DNA from: Azolla caroliniana
Taxonomy: Eukaryota > Polypodiophyta
Direction: 5' to 3'
Length of the DNA: 64,000 nt
Assembly: GCA_043228905.1 (NCBI GenBank)
Contig: JBHGNT010000022.1
Span: 7,812,001 to 7,876,000 of the forward strand
Below, in pieces: positions 1 through 10,483 of the stretch. Numbering within the stretch: the stretch's first letter is position 1; the number at the start of each line of letters is the position of its first letter. The translations under genes and the position numbers were made by a program. The notes beneath the pieces were generated by a model, which saw only the letters and a program-made list of their open reading frames with translations, was not told the origin of the DNA and did no database searches.

Positions 1-3000
1 AGTACCCAAAGAGCAGCCATTGAAAGGGGAGGCTAAGTTAATTAGGCCTCAATTAGTTTCAGTCAAAGTATTTCACATAGCATTCATAGCTTCTGCAACT
101 CAATCATGTATTTCGTTTAATTGGTTTTAAATTATGTTTTCACTAGCCATGAACATGAAAGTTAATATGAAAGTGCAGCCCAAGGATATGAGTAGCTATG
201 GTAGGCAAGAATACACACAGAAAAATGTATCTACAAACATCTATTCTTTTGAAAATGTTGTAGTCTTCTCTTTTCAATATTCTCTTTTTAGTTCTAGTCT
301 TAGTATGAATTTAAGTTCTAGTCTTGCTTAGTTTATTAGTAATTGAGTACCCAAAGAGCAGCCATTGAAAGGGGAGGCTAATTTAATTAGGCCTCAATTA
401 GTTTCAGTCAAAGTATTTCACATAGCATTCATAGCTTCTGCAACTCAATCATGTATTTCGTTTAATTGGTTTTAAATTATGTTTTCACTAGCCATGAACA
501 TGAAAGTTAATATGAAAGTGCAGCCCAAGGATATGAGTAGCTATGGTAGGCAAGAATACACACAGAAAAATGTATCTACAAACATCTATTCTTTTGAAAA
601 TGTTGTAGTCTTCTCTTTTCAATATTCTCTTTTCAGTTCTAGTCTTAGTATGAATGTAAGTTCTAGTCTTGGTTAGTTTATTAGTAATTGAGTACCCAAA
701 GAGCAGCCATTAAAAGCGGAGGCTAATTCAATTAAGCTTCAATTAGTTTCAGTTAGAGTATTTCACATGGCATTAATAGTTTGTGCAGCTCAATCATGTA
801 TTTCGCTAAATTGGTTTTAAATTATGTTTTTCACTTGCCATGAACATGAAGGTTAATATGAAAGTGCAGCCCAAGGATATGAGTAGTTATCGTAGGACCG
901 AATACACACAGAAAAATGTATCTACAAACATCTATTCTTTTGAAAATGTTGTCGTCTTCTCTTTTCAATATTCTCTTTTCAGTTCTAGTCTGAGTATGAA
1001 TTTAAATTCTAGTCTTGGTTGGTTTATTAGTAATTGAGTACCCAAAGAACAGCCATTGAAAGGGGAAGCTAATTCAGTTAAGCTTCAATTAGTTTCAGTT
1101 AGAGTATTTCACATGGCATTAATATTTTGTGCAGCTCAATCATGTATTTCGCTAAATTGGTTTTAAATTATGTTTTTCACTTGCCATGAACATGAAGGTT
1201 AATATGAAAGTGCAACCCAAGGATATGAGTAGCTATGGTAGGCGAGAATACACACAGAAAAATGTATCTACAAACATCTATTCTTTTGAAAATGTTGTCG
1301 TCTTCTCTTTTCAATATTCTCTTTTCAGTTCTAGTCTTAGTATGAGTTTTACTTCTAGTCTTGGTTAGTTTATTAGTAATTGAGTACCCAAAGAGAAGCC
1401 ATTAAAAGGGGAGGCTAATTCAATTAAGCTTCAATTAGTTTTAGTTAGAGTATTTTAAATGGCATTCATAGCTTGTGGAGCTCAATCATGTATTTCGTTT
1501 AATTGGTTTTAAATTATGTTTTCACTAGCCATGAACATTCAGGTTAATATGAAAGTGCACCCCAAGGATATGATTAGCTATGGTAGGCAAGAATACTCAC
1601 AGAAAAATGTATCTAGCAACATCTATTCTTTTGAAAATGTTGTAGTCTTCTCTTTTCAATATTCTCTTTTTAGTTCTAGTCTTAGTATGAATTTAAGTTC
1701 TAGTCTTGCTTAGTTTATTAGTAATTGAGTACCCAAAGAGCAGCCATTGAAAGGGGAGGCTAAGTTAATTAGGCCTCAATTAGTTTCAGTCAAAGTATTT
1801 CACATAGCATTCATAGCTTCTGCAACTCAATCATGTATTTCGTTTAATTGGTTTTAAATTATGTTTTCACTAGCCATGAACATGAAAGTTAATATGAAAG
1901 TGCAGCCCAAGGATATGAGTAGCTATGGTAGGCAAGAATACACACAGAAAAATGTATCTACAAACATCTATTCTTTTGAAAATGTTGTAGTCTTCTCTTT
2001 TCAATATTCTCTTTTTAGTTCTAGTCTTAGTATGAATTTAAGTTCTAGTCTTGCTTAGTTTATTAGTAATTGAGTACCCAAAGAGCAGCCATTGAAAGGG
2101 GAGGCTAATTTAATTAGGCCTCAATTAGTTTCAGTCAAAGTATTTCACATAGCATTCATAGCTTCTGCAACTCAATCATGTATTTCGTTTAATTGGTTTT
2201 AAATTATGTTTTCACTAGCCATGAACATGAAAGTTAATATGAAAGTGCAGCCCAAGGATATGAGTAGCTATGGTAGGCAAGAATACACACAGAAAAATGT
2301 ATCTACAAACATCTATTCTTTTGAAAATGTTGTAGTCTTCTCTTTTCAATATTCTCTTTTCAGTTCTAGTCTTAGTATGAATGTAAGTTCTAGTCTTGGT
2401 TAGTTTATTAGTAATTGAGTACCCAAAGAGCAGCCATTAAAAGCGGAGGCTAATTCAATTAAGCTTCAATTAGTTTCAGTTAGAGTATTTCACATGGCAT
2501 TAATAGTTTGTGCAGCTCAATCATGTATTTCGCTAAATTGGTTTTAAATTATGTTTTTCACTTGCCATGAACATGAAGGTTAATATGAAAGTGCAGCCCA
2601 AGGATATGAGTAGTTATCGTAGGACCGAATACACACAGAAAAATGTATCTACAAACATCTATTCTTTTGAAAATGTTGTCGTCTTCTCTTTTCAATATTC
2701 TCTTTTCAGTTCTAGTCTGAGTATGAATTTAAATTCTAGTCTTGGTTGGTTTATTAGTAATTGAGTACCCAAAGAACAGCCATTGAAAGGGGAAGCTAAT
2801 TCAGTTAAGCTTCAATTAGTTTCAGTTAGAGTATTTCACATGGCATTAATATTTTGTGCAGCTCAATCATGTATTTCGCTAAATTGGTTTTAAATTATGT
2901 TTTTCACTTGCCATGAACATGAAGGTTAATATGAAAGTGCAACCCAAGGATATGAGTAGCTATGGTAGGCGAGAATACACACAGAAAAATGTATCTACAA

Positions 3001-4144
3001 ACATCTATTCTTTTGAAAATGTTGTCGTCTTCTCTTTTCAATATTCTCTTTTCAGTTCTAGTCTTAGTATGAGTTTTACTTCTAGTCTTGGTTAGTTTAT
3101 TAGTAATTGAGTACCCAAAGAGAAGCCATTAAAAGGGGAGGCTAATTCAATTAAGCTTCAATTAGTTTTAGTTAGAGTATTTTAAATGGCATTCATAGCT
3201 TGTGGAGCTCAATCATGTATTTCGTTTAATTGGTTTTAAATTATGTTTTCACTAGCCATGAACATTCAGGTTAATATGAAAGTGCACCCCAAGGATATGA
3301 TTAGCTATGGTAGGCAAGAATACTCACAGAAAAATGTATCTAGCAACATCTATTCTTTTGAAAATGTTGTAGTCTTCTCTTTTCAATATTCTCTTTTTAG
3401 TTCTAGTCTTAGTATGAATTTAAGTTCTAGTCTTGCTTAGTTTATTAGTAATTGAGTACCCAAAGAGCAGCCATTGAAAGGGGAGGCTAAGTTAATTAGG
3501 CCTCAATTAGTTTCAGTCAAAGTATTTCACATAGCATTCATAGCTTCTGCAACTCAATCATGTATTTCGTTTAATTGGTTTTAAATTATGTTTTCACTAG
3601 CCATGAACATGAAAGTTAATATGAAAGTGCAGCCCAAGGATATGAGTAGCTATGGTAGGCAAGAATACACACAGAAAAATGTATCTACAAACATCTATTC
3701 TTTTGAAAATGTTGTAGTCTTCTCTTTTCAATATTCTCTTTTTAGTTCTAGTCTTAGTATGAATTTAAGTTCTAGTCTTGCTTAGTTTATTAGTAATTGA
3801 GTACCCAAAGAGCAGCCATTGAAAGGGGAGGCTAATTTAATTAGGCCTCAATTAGTTTCAGTCAAAGTATTTCACATAGCATTCATAGCTTCTGCAACTC
3901 AATCATGTATTTCGTTTAATTGGTTTTAAATTATGTTTTCACTAGCCATGAACATGAAAGTTAATATGAAAGTGCAGCCCAAGGATATGAGTAGCTATGG
4001 TAGGCAAGAATACACACAGAAAAATGTATCTACAAACATCTATTCTTTTGAAAATGTTGTAGTCTTCTCTTTTCAATATTCTCTTTTCAGTTCTAGTCTT
4101 AGTATGAATGTAAGTTCTAGTCTTGGTTAGTTTATTAGTAATTC
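1..4144. repeat. Higher-order repeat, 1727-bp unit of five monomers
   Basis: Monomers 1-5 (A to E; 345, 345, 346, 346 and 345 bp) recur as a block. Unit 1 is 1-1727, unit 2 is 1728-3454, and a third unit runs through A and B (3455-4144) before diverging. Monomers of one block differ from each other at many sites: C and D have a cgctaaattgg variant, D has cgagaatac, and E has cacccc. Equivalent monomers of different blocks look identical by eye. This pattern is that of recent block amplification by unequal exchange. Confidence 0.9.
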
Positions 4145-5790
4145 AGTACCCAAAGAGCAGCCATTGAAAGCGGAGGCTAATTCAATTAAGCTTCAATTAG
4201 TTTCAGTTAGAGTATTTCACATGGCATTAATAGTTTGTGCAGCTCAATCATGTATTTCGCTAAATTGGTTTTAAATTATGTTTTTCACTTGCCATGAACA
4301 TGAAGGTTAATATGAAAGTGCAGCCCAAGGATATGAGTAGCTATGGTAGGACAGAATACACACAGAAAAATGTATCTACAAACATCTATTCTTTTGAAAA
4401 TGTTGTCGTCTTCTCTTTTCAATATTCTCGTTTCAGTTCTAGTCTTATTATGAATTTAAGTTCTAGTCTTGGTTAGTTTATTAGTAATTGAGTACCCAGA
4501 GAGCAGCCATTGAAAGGGGAGGCTAATTTAATTAAGCTTCAATTAGTTTCAGTCAGAGTATTTGACATAGCATTAATAGCTTCTGCAGCTCAATCATATA
4601 TTTCGTTTAATTGGTTTTAAATTATGGTTTCACTAGCCATGAACATGAAGGTTAATATGAAAGTGCAGCCCAAGGATATGAGTAGCTATGGTAGGCAAAA
4701 TACACACAGAAAAATGTATCTACAAATATCTATTCTATTGAAAATGTTGTAGTCTTCTCTTTTCAATTTTCTCTTTTCAGTTCTAGTCTTAGTATGAATT
4801 TAAGTTCTAGTCTTGGTTAGTTTATTAGTAATTGAGTACCCAAAGAGCAGCCATTGAAAGGGAAGGCTAATTCAATTAAGCTTCAATTAGTTTCTGTTAG
4901 AGTATTTAACATGCCATTCATAGCTTGTGCAGCTCAATCATGAATTTCGCTAAATTGGTTTTAAATTATGTTTTTCACTTGCCATGAACATGTAGGTTAA
5001 TATGAAAGTGCAACCCAAGGATATGAGTAGCTATGGTAGGCGAGAATACACACAGAAAAATGTATCTACAAACATCTATTCTTTTGAAAATGTTGTAGTC
5101 TTCTCTTTTCAATATTCTCTTTTCAGTTCTAGTCTTAGTATGAATGTAAGTTCTAGTCTTGGTTAGTTTATTAGTAATTGAGTACCCAAAGAGCAGCCAT
5201 GGAAAGGGGAGGTTAATTCAGTTAAGCTTCAATTAGTTTCAGTTAGAGTATTTCACATGGCATTCATAGCTTGTGCAGCCCAATCATGTATTTCGCTAAA
5301 TTGGTTTTAAATTATGTTTTCCACTTGCCATGAACATGAAGGTTAATATGAAAGTGCAGCCCAAGGATATGAGTAGCTATGGTAGGCAAGAATACACAGA
5401 GAAAAATGTATCTACAAATATTTATTCTTTTCAAAATGTTGTAGTCTTCTCTTTTCAATATTGTTTTTTCAGTTCTAGTCTTAGTATGAATTTAAGTTCT
5501 AGTCTTGGTTAGTTTATTAGTAATTGAGTACCCAAAGAGCAGCCATTGGAAGGGGAGGGTAATTCAATTAAGCTTCAATTAGTTTCAGTTAGAGTATTTC
5601 ACATGGCATTCATAGCTTGTGCATCTCAATCATGTATTTCGTTTAATTGGTTTTAAATTATGTTTTCACCAGCCATGAACATGAAGGTTAATATGAAAGT
5701 GGAGCCCAAGGATATGAGTAGCTATGGTAGGCAAGAATACACATAGGAAAATGTATCTACAAACATCTATTCTTTTGAAAATCTATTGAA
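4145..5790. repeat. Diverged monomers at the array edge
   Basis: Five further monomers follow the homogenised blocks, starting near 4145, 4490, 4836, 5181 and 5527. They carry private substitutions and small indels and do not fit the A-E order. The last one is cut off after the cttttgaaaat segment. Higher divergence at the edge than in the body is the usual picture for an array homogenised from within. Confidence 0.85.
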
Positions 5791-5895
5791 AACTGTATAA
5801 GATGTAGTATGTATCACATATTAATAGACCCACTAATTTAGTATTTTCTAAATATCTATATTCTATTGATTTGTAGAACATAAAGACTTAGGAAA

Positions 5896-6162
5896 ATGCC
5901 CGCTATTAAGAACAAATATTGGGATATCTATTGTTTCAATGTCACAAGAAGTTAGAGAGGAAATAGAAGTTGTAATTGTAAATTTTGCAACAAACATATG
6001 GACGGGTCAGCAACACGAATGATTGCTCATTTAATCGGAAAACCTAGCCATGGAGTAACGAAATGTATCAATGTTCCCAAGGAATTCTTGATTGACCTCA
6101 CATCTTTATATGGTAATTGTGGAACTCAAACAATTGGTGGAGAAGAAGATATAGTTGCCTGA
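5896..6162 (+). pseudogene. BED zinc-finger exon of hAT transposase
   Basis: The frame starts ATG CCC GCT at 5896 and reads KNKYWDIYC, then a TAG at about 5953, then RSCNCKFCNKHM. The spacing Cys-x2-Cys, followed by MIAHLIG with a His and by GVTKC with a Cys, matches the CxxC...H...C pattern of BED fingers, which in hAT transposases bind the transposon ends. A preceding ttgatttgtag could be a splice acceptor with a non-coding first exon upstream. The nonsense codon would truncate the protein unless it is read through or spliced around. The segment ends at TGA near 6160; the true donor site is uncertain. Confidence 0.7.
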
Positions 6163-6254
6163 ACAAGGTATTGACAAGAGCCTACATTAGGTGTCATCAT
6201 TAATAATGGCCAAATAATTGTAAATGATTTATCTTGAAATGTTTTCTCTTTTAG

Positions 6255-7398
6255 GTGTTTCTACCTCAAGCTCATGTACCTTTGTTGGGGAAAGTGAAAG
6301 CATGTCATGTATGGGTGGTGGTAGTCACCAACCATATTCACCAGCAATGATAACGAAACAACAATCATTGCGTAAAGGACATGTGTTACAAATGCAAAGG
6401 AAACAACATGCAAATGTTACGAACGTGAGATGTATCATTGAAGCAAATTTGTCATTTAATCTACTAAAGAAACCATGTTGGCGGAACATGTTAGAAGCTT
6501 TCTCTACAATTGGAGAGAAACATAGTGGAGTCACATATAATTACATGAGGACGAAAGGCTTGAAAAATGAGGTTATATCCTTGCAAGGAAAGTTAGAAAG
6601 GGTAAGAGGATTATGGCCCAAGTATGGTTGTTCTATACTAACAGATGGATGGGTTGATGTTTCTCATAGGCAACTTGTAAATGTCCTCGTATCATCTTGG
6701 TATGGGACAATGTTCCTCAAGTCCATTGATTGCAGCCATGCTAATACAACACCAATAGCTAATAGCTCTTGGTTAGCTGAAAGAATTTCAGAGGCAATTA
6801 GAGAGGTTGGTAAGGAAAATGTGGTCCAAGTCATTTCAGACAATGCATCTAGTTGTGTCTGCATGGGGTCTTTGCTAGAATCAGAGTTCCCTAATATTGT
6901 TTGGACTCCATGTGCAACACATTCTTTGGATCTGCTTTTGGAGGACATTGGTCAGTTGCCTTGGATGAAAAGTATTATGATGGAAGCAAATACTATTGTA
7001 TGTTTTTTTTGCAAGAAGAGGAATGCTAGGAAATTTTTTTCGGCTCACAGTAACCTCGCCATCTTGAGACCTTCCAAGACAAGGTTTGGTGTGATGTATC
7101 TTGTCGTACAACGTTTGCTCAAAGTTTGGCATCCTCTTGAGCAAATAGTGGTGAGTGACATGTGGAGGTCTTGGTTAGATTGCAATAAGCCAGATGCAAT
7201 GAATGTAAAGAACTACATCCTTGGTCCTACTACTGAGTCCTCGTTTCAAGTTGTTTTGACCCTAATGGCACCATTGTATAGTGTTTTACGACTTACTGAT
7301 AGGGAGGGATCCACTATTGGATTGTTATATGAGTTTATGCGAAGAAGCAAAGATATTTTAGCAAAAGGAGTGGAAGAAAACATCCCCCACAAATCCAA
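6255..7398 (+). CDS. hAT transposase, DUF659 and catalytic core exon
   Basis: An open frame covers this segment (it is open from an ATG at 6224). The acceptor ttctcttttag just before 6255 and the donor gtaagt at 7399 fit a plant intron pattern. Visible motifs are LTDGWVDVSHRQLVNVLVSS (the DUF659 hallmark DGW with the RNase H-like first Asp), QVISDNASSCV (second acidic region) and TPCATHSLDLLLEDIG (the C/H-rich hAT motif CAAHxLxLxLxDI). It encodes the RNase H-fold core that cuts and joins transposon DNA in the nucleus. No stop or frameshift is seen over about 380 codons, so decay is limited here. It joins the next segment through a split AAG codon. Confidence 0.85.
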
Positions 7399-7499
7399 GT
7401 AAGTTTCATATTTATTTTAATTTGTTATGGTTTCCTAAAATTAAACCTTCAATTGTTTGTTCATGTTTTAAGATTGATTCATTTGTAAAACCCTTTTAG

Positions 7500-7839
7500 G
7501 TATGAGGATGTTTTGAAGTTATTTGCTATACGATGGAAATGGTTCAAGAGGCCAATCCACCTTGTAGCTCATTTGTTACATCCGATATGGAGAGAGGAGG
7601 CTACATTTATTAACCCTGAGTTAATGGATGCATGGATGAGTTATGTGGAAAAATTGTACTCGACACTTGAATGTGATATCTTATTTCGTGAATTGCATGA
7701 ATATCGGAATGGTACAGGGACATTTAGTTATGCATTAGCACGTGAGGAGAGATCTATGATGACGCCAGTCACTTGGTGGGAAAATTTTGGTGGAAGAACT
7801 CCAAAGCTCCAAGCATTAGTTGTTCGCATATTATCCCAA
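7500..7839 (+). CDS. hAT transposase, insertion domain to RILSQ
   Basis: The segment begins with the last base of a split Lys codon after the acceptor cccttttag and reads YEDVLKLFAIRWKWF. It then shows the usual hAT features HLVAHLLHPIW, a conserved WWENFGG box, and PKLQALVVRILSQ. The donor is placed after ATCCCAA because ILSQ then joins directly to DCSSGAAERNW in the next segment, the order found in intact hAT proteins. No internal stop is seen. Confidence 0.85.
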
Positions 7840-7936
7840 GTGTCAAGTGTTGAAAAAATGATCAATTTTATAGTTAAGTTCTGAAATAGTTCACTTTTGT
7901 GTACTACATTTTATTTCATATTTTACTTTTTATTAG

Positions 7937-8101
7937 GATTGCTCTTCTGGGGCAGCGGAAAGGAATTGGAATGCACATGCTCTCGCACATACAAAAAATA
8001 GAAACAGACTAAAGGTAGCACAACTTGAACAATTGGTATATGTGCGAGAGAACTTACGACTAGTTCGCAAGTTTGAGACTGTGAATGCATCTCCAATGCA
8101 G
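7937..8101 (+). CDS. hAT C-terminal dimerisation exon
   Basis: This 165-bp exon begins after tttttattag and reads DCSSGAAERNWNAHA, LAHTKNRNRL and then QLEQLVYVRENLRL. SSxAAERNW and HTKxRNRL are the signature of the hAT dimerisation domain (Dimer_Tnp_hAT). It is too short for a simple ORF listing and is only meaningful once spliced to 7500-7839. The donor is gtattg at 8102. Confidence 0.85.
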
Positions 8102-8230
8102 GTATTGTTTTATTCATTCTTTTTATAATTTATATTCCTCAATATTCTTAAGTACTAATAATTAGTTTCTGCCATCGACACACTAGTTTGTGATACTTAG
8201 AAGTTAAAGCTTTTATAAACTTGTTTGCAG

Positions 8231-8641
8231 GTGAATCCAAATGAGATAGATGTCTCTAAGACTCCTGATATTCCATCTATTAGCCATGAAAATGATATGG
8301 ATAGAGAATTCTATGAAACTTATTTTCAAGAAACAATGAGCTTGAGAAGAAGGACAAGGAGCATGACAACATCACATATGACAACATCAAGCGATGGAGT
8401 CCCTACTAATCGAATACGAAGGCAAAGGCCAAGAAGAGATGATGAGCGGTCTTCTTATAATAGGAGAATAACACGATCAAGTACATTTGCTTCTTTACCA
8501 CTAGAAGATCAAGATAATGTCAATGCAATAGAAGAAGCAGTTCATACTAATTATGATGATCTTATGGACGAAGAACAAGTGTTGATGTCATCAACTAACA
8601 CAAAATCTGATGATGAAGATGGTGATGAGGACCAGATCTGA
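8231..8641 (+). CDS. hAT transposase, acidic and basic tail exon
   Basis: The last coding segment follows the acceptor cttgtttgcag and is in frame (VNPNEIDVSKTPDIPS). It encodes a low-complexity tail: a basic stretch around RRRTRSMTTSHM and RIRRQRPRR, then an acidic end (SDDEDGDEDQI) before TGA at 8639-8641. Such tails are poorly conserved in the family; basic stretches often serve as nuclear localisation signals, but that is an inference here. Confidence 0.7.
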   Translation: MNPNEIDVSKTPDIPSISHENDMDREFYETYFQETMSLRRRTRSMTTSHMTTSSDGVPTNRIRRQRPRRDDERSSYNRRITRSSTFASLPLEDQDNVNAIEEAVHTNYDDLMDEEQVLMSSTNTKSDDEDGDEDQI

Positions 8642-8892
8642 AGACAAATACTTCTAATTTCTATACGTTATTATTAAGCTCAATAACCTTATGTTACTTG
8701 TCTTTGATCTAAGCTCCATTTTGATACATTGGACATAGTTAGAGTTGTATCAATATCGTATTTTATTAAAGTAAAATTTTCATCATGTGGTTCTTTTTTA
8801 CCTTCATTTACTTTCATGGACCTTGCAATATTTGATGTTATGTCTTGTTAAGGTTTTTGCTCTAAATTTTCTTGTTAGAATGCATTCTATTT
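8642..8892. other. Non-coding 3' flank of hAT gene
   Basis: About 250 bp of AT-rich sequence. Nothing coding is seen. It presumably contains the 3' UTR of the transposase gene, with no unambiguous polyadenylation signal. Confidence 0.4.
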
Positions 8893-9150
8893 CTTTGACC
8901 AAATGCAATGTGAGGGTATCTCAATGAATGGAATCACATTGGTGGGTCTATTGAAAGCTTGTTCCAATGTAGGATCTCTAGCCAAGTGTAAAGAAATTCA
9001 TGTCGAGGTTGCAAAGAAAGGGTTAGAAATAGAAGCTCTTGTGGTGCATTAAATGAAGCACAAGAAATGTTTGAGAGAAATTTGGTTCGAGATATAGTTT
9101 CATGGAGATCACTCATGGCGGGAATCGGGATATGCTGAACATGGACATAA
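8893..9150 (+). pseudogene. PPR (PLS-type) pseudogene, 5' fragment
   Basis: Translation gives FDQMQCEGISMNGITLVGLL, KACSNVGSLAKCKEIHVEV and then, in a shifted frame after a deletion, MFERNLVRDIVSWRSLMAG. These are the L and S motifs of plant organelle PPR proteins (KACS, H-E-V-A-K-K-G, DxVSW). The repeat between ALVVH and NEAQEMF is shortened, so a piece has been lost. A GYAEHGHN motif in another frame reaches 9150, where the gag-only LTR element interrupts it. PPR proteins bind organelle RNA, but this copy cannot encode one. The remainder is at 12003-12390. Confidence 0.75.
9146..9150. other. Target site duplication cataa (left)
   Basis: cataa precedes the element start TGTCATGATATGG, and the same five bases follow its other end at 11998-12002. 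A 5-bp duplication is usual for LTR-retroelement integrases. Confidence 0.8.
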
Positions 9151-9588
9151 TGTCATGATATGGCAAGACACGAACCCATGACCTTATGGTATATGGGTCG
9201 AGCTCTTAACCATCACACCATCTATTGTAATTCATAGGATATTATTTTCATTTATGTTTTACTATAAGAAAGTAATGTATATTCCAAATTTCTCTGGAAC
9301 ATTCTAGAAGTTTCAGGATTACTCCTGACAACACTATAAAAGAAGGCACTAGGCGTTATGTTGAACCAAATTGGTTCAACGCCAGTCTTAAGCCTCTCAG
9401 TCGCTTGTACTTATCTTTTCACATAAAATATTAGCTGTTGTCATCATCTTTCTCTCTCTCATCCTCGCTATCTCTCTCCTCTTCTCACTTCCTCTCTCGG
9501 GAATCTTACGCAATCCCGTCCTCTTAGTACTAATAGTACTTCTCTTCTTAGTACTAATTCCATCTCTGCTTTAGTGCTATTCCTGACA
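9151..9588 (+). repeat. LTR copy 1 of gag-only element
   Basis: Starts TGTCATGATATGGCAAGAC and ends CTATTCCTGACA. Contents in order: an antisense tRNA-like module, a TATA-like cactataaaagaagg, a perfect palindrome around ttgaaccaaattggttcaa, a CT-rich stretch, and repeats of tagtactaa. About 438 bp. Confidence 0.8.
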
Positions 9589-10006
9589 TGGCAAGACTCG
9601 AACCCATGACCTTATGGTATATGGGTCGAGCTCTTAACCATCACACCATCTATTGTAATTCATAGGTTTTTTTTTATTTTTTATGTTTTATTATAAGAAA
9701 GTAATGTATATTCCAGATTTCTCTGAAACATTCTAGAAGTTTCAGGATTACTCCTGACAACACTATAAAAGAAGGCACTAGGTGTTATGTTGAACCAAAT
9801 TGGTTCAACGCCAATCTTAAGCCTCTCAGCCGCTTGTACTTATCTTTTCACATAATATATTTAGCTATTGTCATCGTCTTTCTCTCTCTCATCCTCGCTA
9901 TCTCTCTTTCTCTCTCGGGAATCTTACGCAGTCCCGTCCTCTTAGTACTAATAGTACTTCTCTTCTTAGTACTAATTCCATCTCTGCTTTAGTGCTATTC
10001 CTGACA
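9589..10006 (+). repeat. LTR copy 2 of gag-only element
   Basis: A direct repeat of copy 1, joined to it through ctgacatggcaag, so the first bases of the LTR are missing at the junction. It has the same order of modules and a shorter CT-rich stretch. The join is of the kind produced by unequal recombination between LTRs. Confidence 0.8.
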
Positions 10007-10439
10007 TGGCAAGACTCGAACCCATGACCTTATGGTATATGGGTCAAGCTCTTAACCATCACACCATCTATTGTAATTCATAAGATATTTTTTTTTTTAT
10101 GTTTTATTATAAGAAAGTAATGTATATTCCAGATTTCTCTGGAACATTCTAGAAGTTTCAGGATTACTCTTGACAACACTATAAAAGAAGGCACTAGGTG
10201 TTATGTTGAACCAAATTGGTTCAACGCCAGTCTTAAGCCTCTCAGCCGCTTGTAGTTATCTTTTCACATAATATATTAGCTATTGTCATCATCTTTCTCT
10301 CTCTCATCCTCGCTATCTCTCTCTCTCTCCTCTTCTCACTTCCTCTCTCGGGAATCTTACGCAGTCCCGTCCTCTTAGTACTAATAGTACTTCTCTTCTT
10401 AGTACTAATTCAATCTCTGCTTTAGTACTATTCCTGACA
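10007..10439 (+). repeat. LTR copy 3 of gag-only element
   Basis: The third direct copy, joined to copy 2 through the same ctgacatggcaag. It ends TTCCTGACA at 10439, directly before the internal region gtttgaaccaattttt. Confidence 0.8.
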
Positions 10440-10483
10440 GTTTGAACCAATTTTTCCTTTCCTCCTACCCTTTTCCCTATACT

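Larger units (their letters stand above)
1..5790. repeat. Satellite-like tandem array, 345-346 bp monomer
   Basis: About 17 head-to-tail copies of one monomer can be read, each beginning agtacccaaagagcagcc. They begin at 1, 346, 691, 1037, 1383, 1728 and so on. Most monomers contain an ATG-initiated frame of 60-65 codons, starting MNMKVNMKVQPKDM in most and ending SSSLG or SSSLA before TAG. The frame is lost in the monomers near 4490 (one base missing), 4836 (stop after MNM) and 5527 (stop at acatag), so it is not clearly constrained. Each monomer ends with a short internal repeat of ttctagtctt. The left end lies outside the window, and the right end stops inside a monomer at about 5790, next to the hAT gene. 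I do not recognise the family. Confidence 0.95.
5896..8641 (+). mobile_element. hAT-superfamily DNA transposon, coding region
   Basis: Five coding segments in order give BED zinc finger, DUF659 and central transposase region, and the C-terminal hAT dimerisation region. Proposed introns are 6163-6254 (approximate 5' end), 7399-7499, 7840-7936 and 8102-8230, all with GT-AG borders that keep the frame. I found no terminal inverted repeats or 8-bp target duplication, so the element ends are not set. The only clear lesion is one in-frame TAG in the BED segment at about 5953. The gene begins about 100 bp after the tandem array stops, so the array may lie within or beside the element. Confidence 0.85.

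Noticed and set aside
134-5512. Repeated 60-65 codon frames as a tandem family of small genes
   Set aside because: The frame is an automatic result of the monomer repeating. Monomers at the array edge have lost it by stops or indels, and no promoter, intron or domain is evident.
1-5790. CRISPR-like array
   Set aside because: Repeats are 345 bp, contiguous and without unique spacers, in a plant nuclear context.
7923-8117. Minus-strand frame opposite the hAT dimerisation exon
   Set aside because: Antisense to the DCSSGAAERNW exon, with no similarity of its own.
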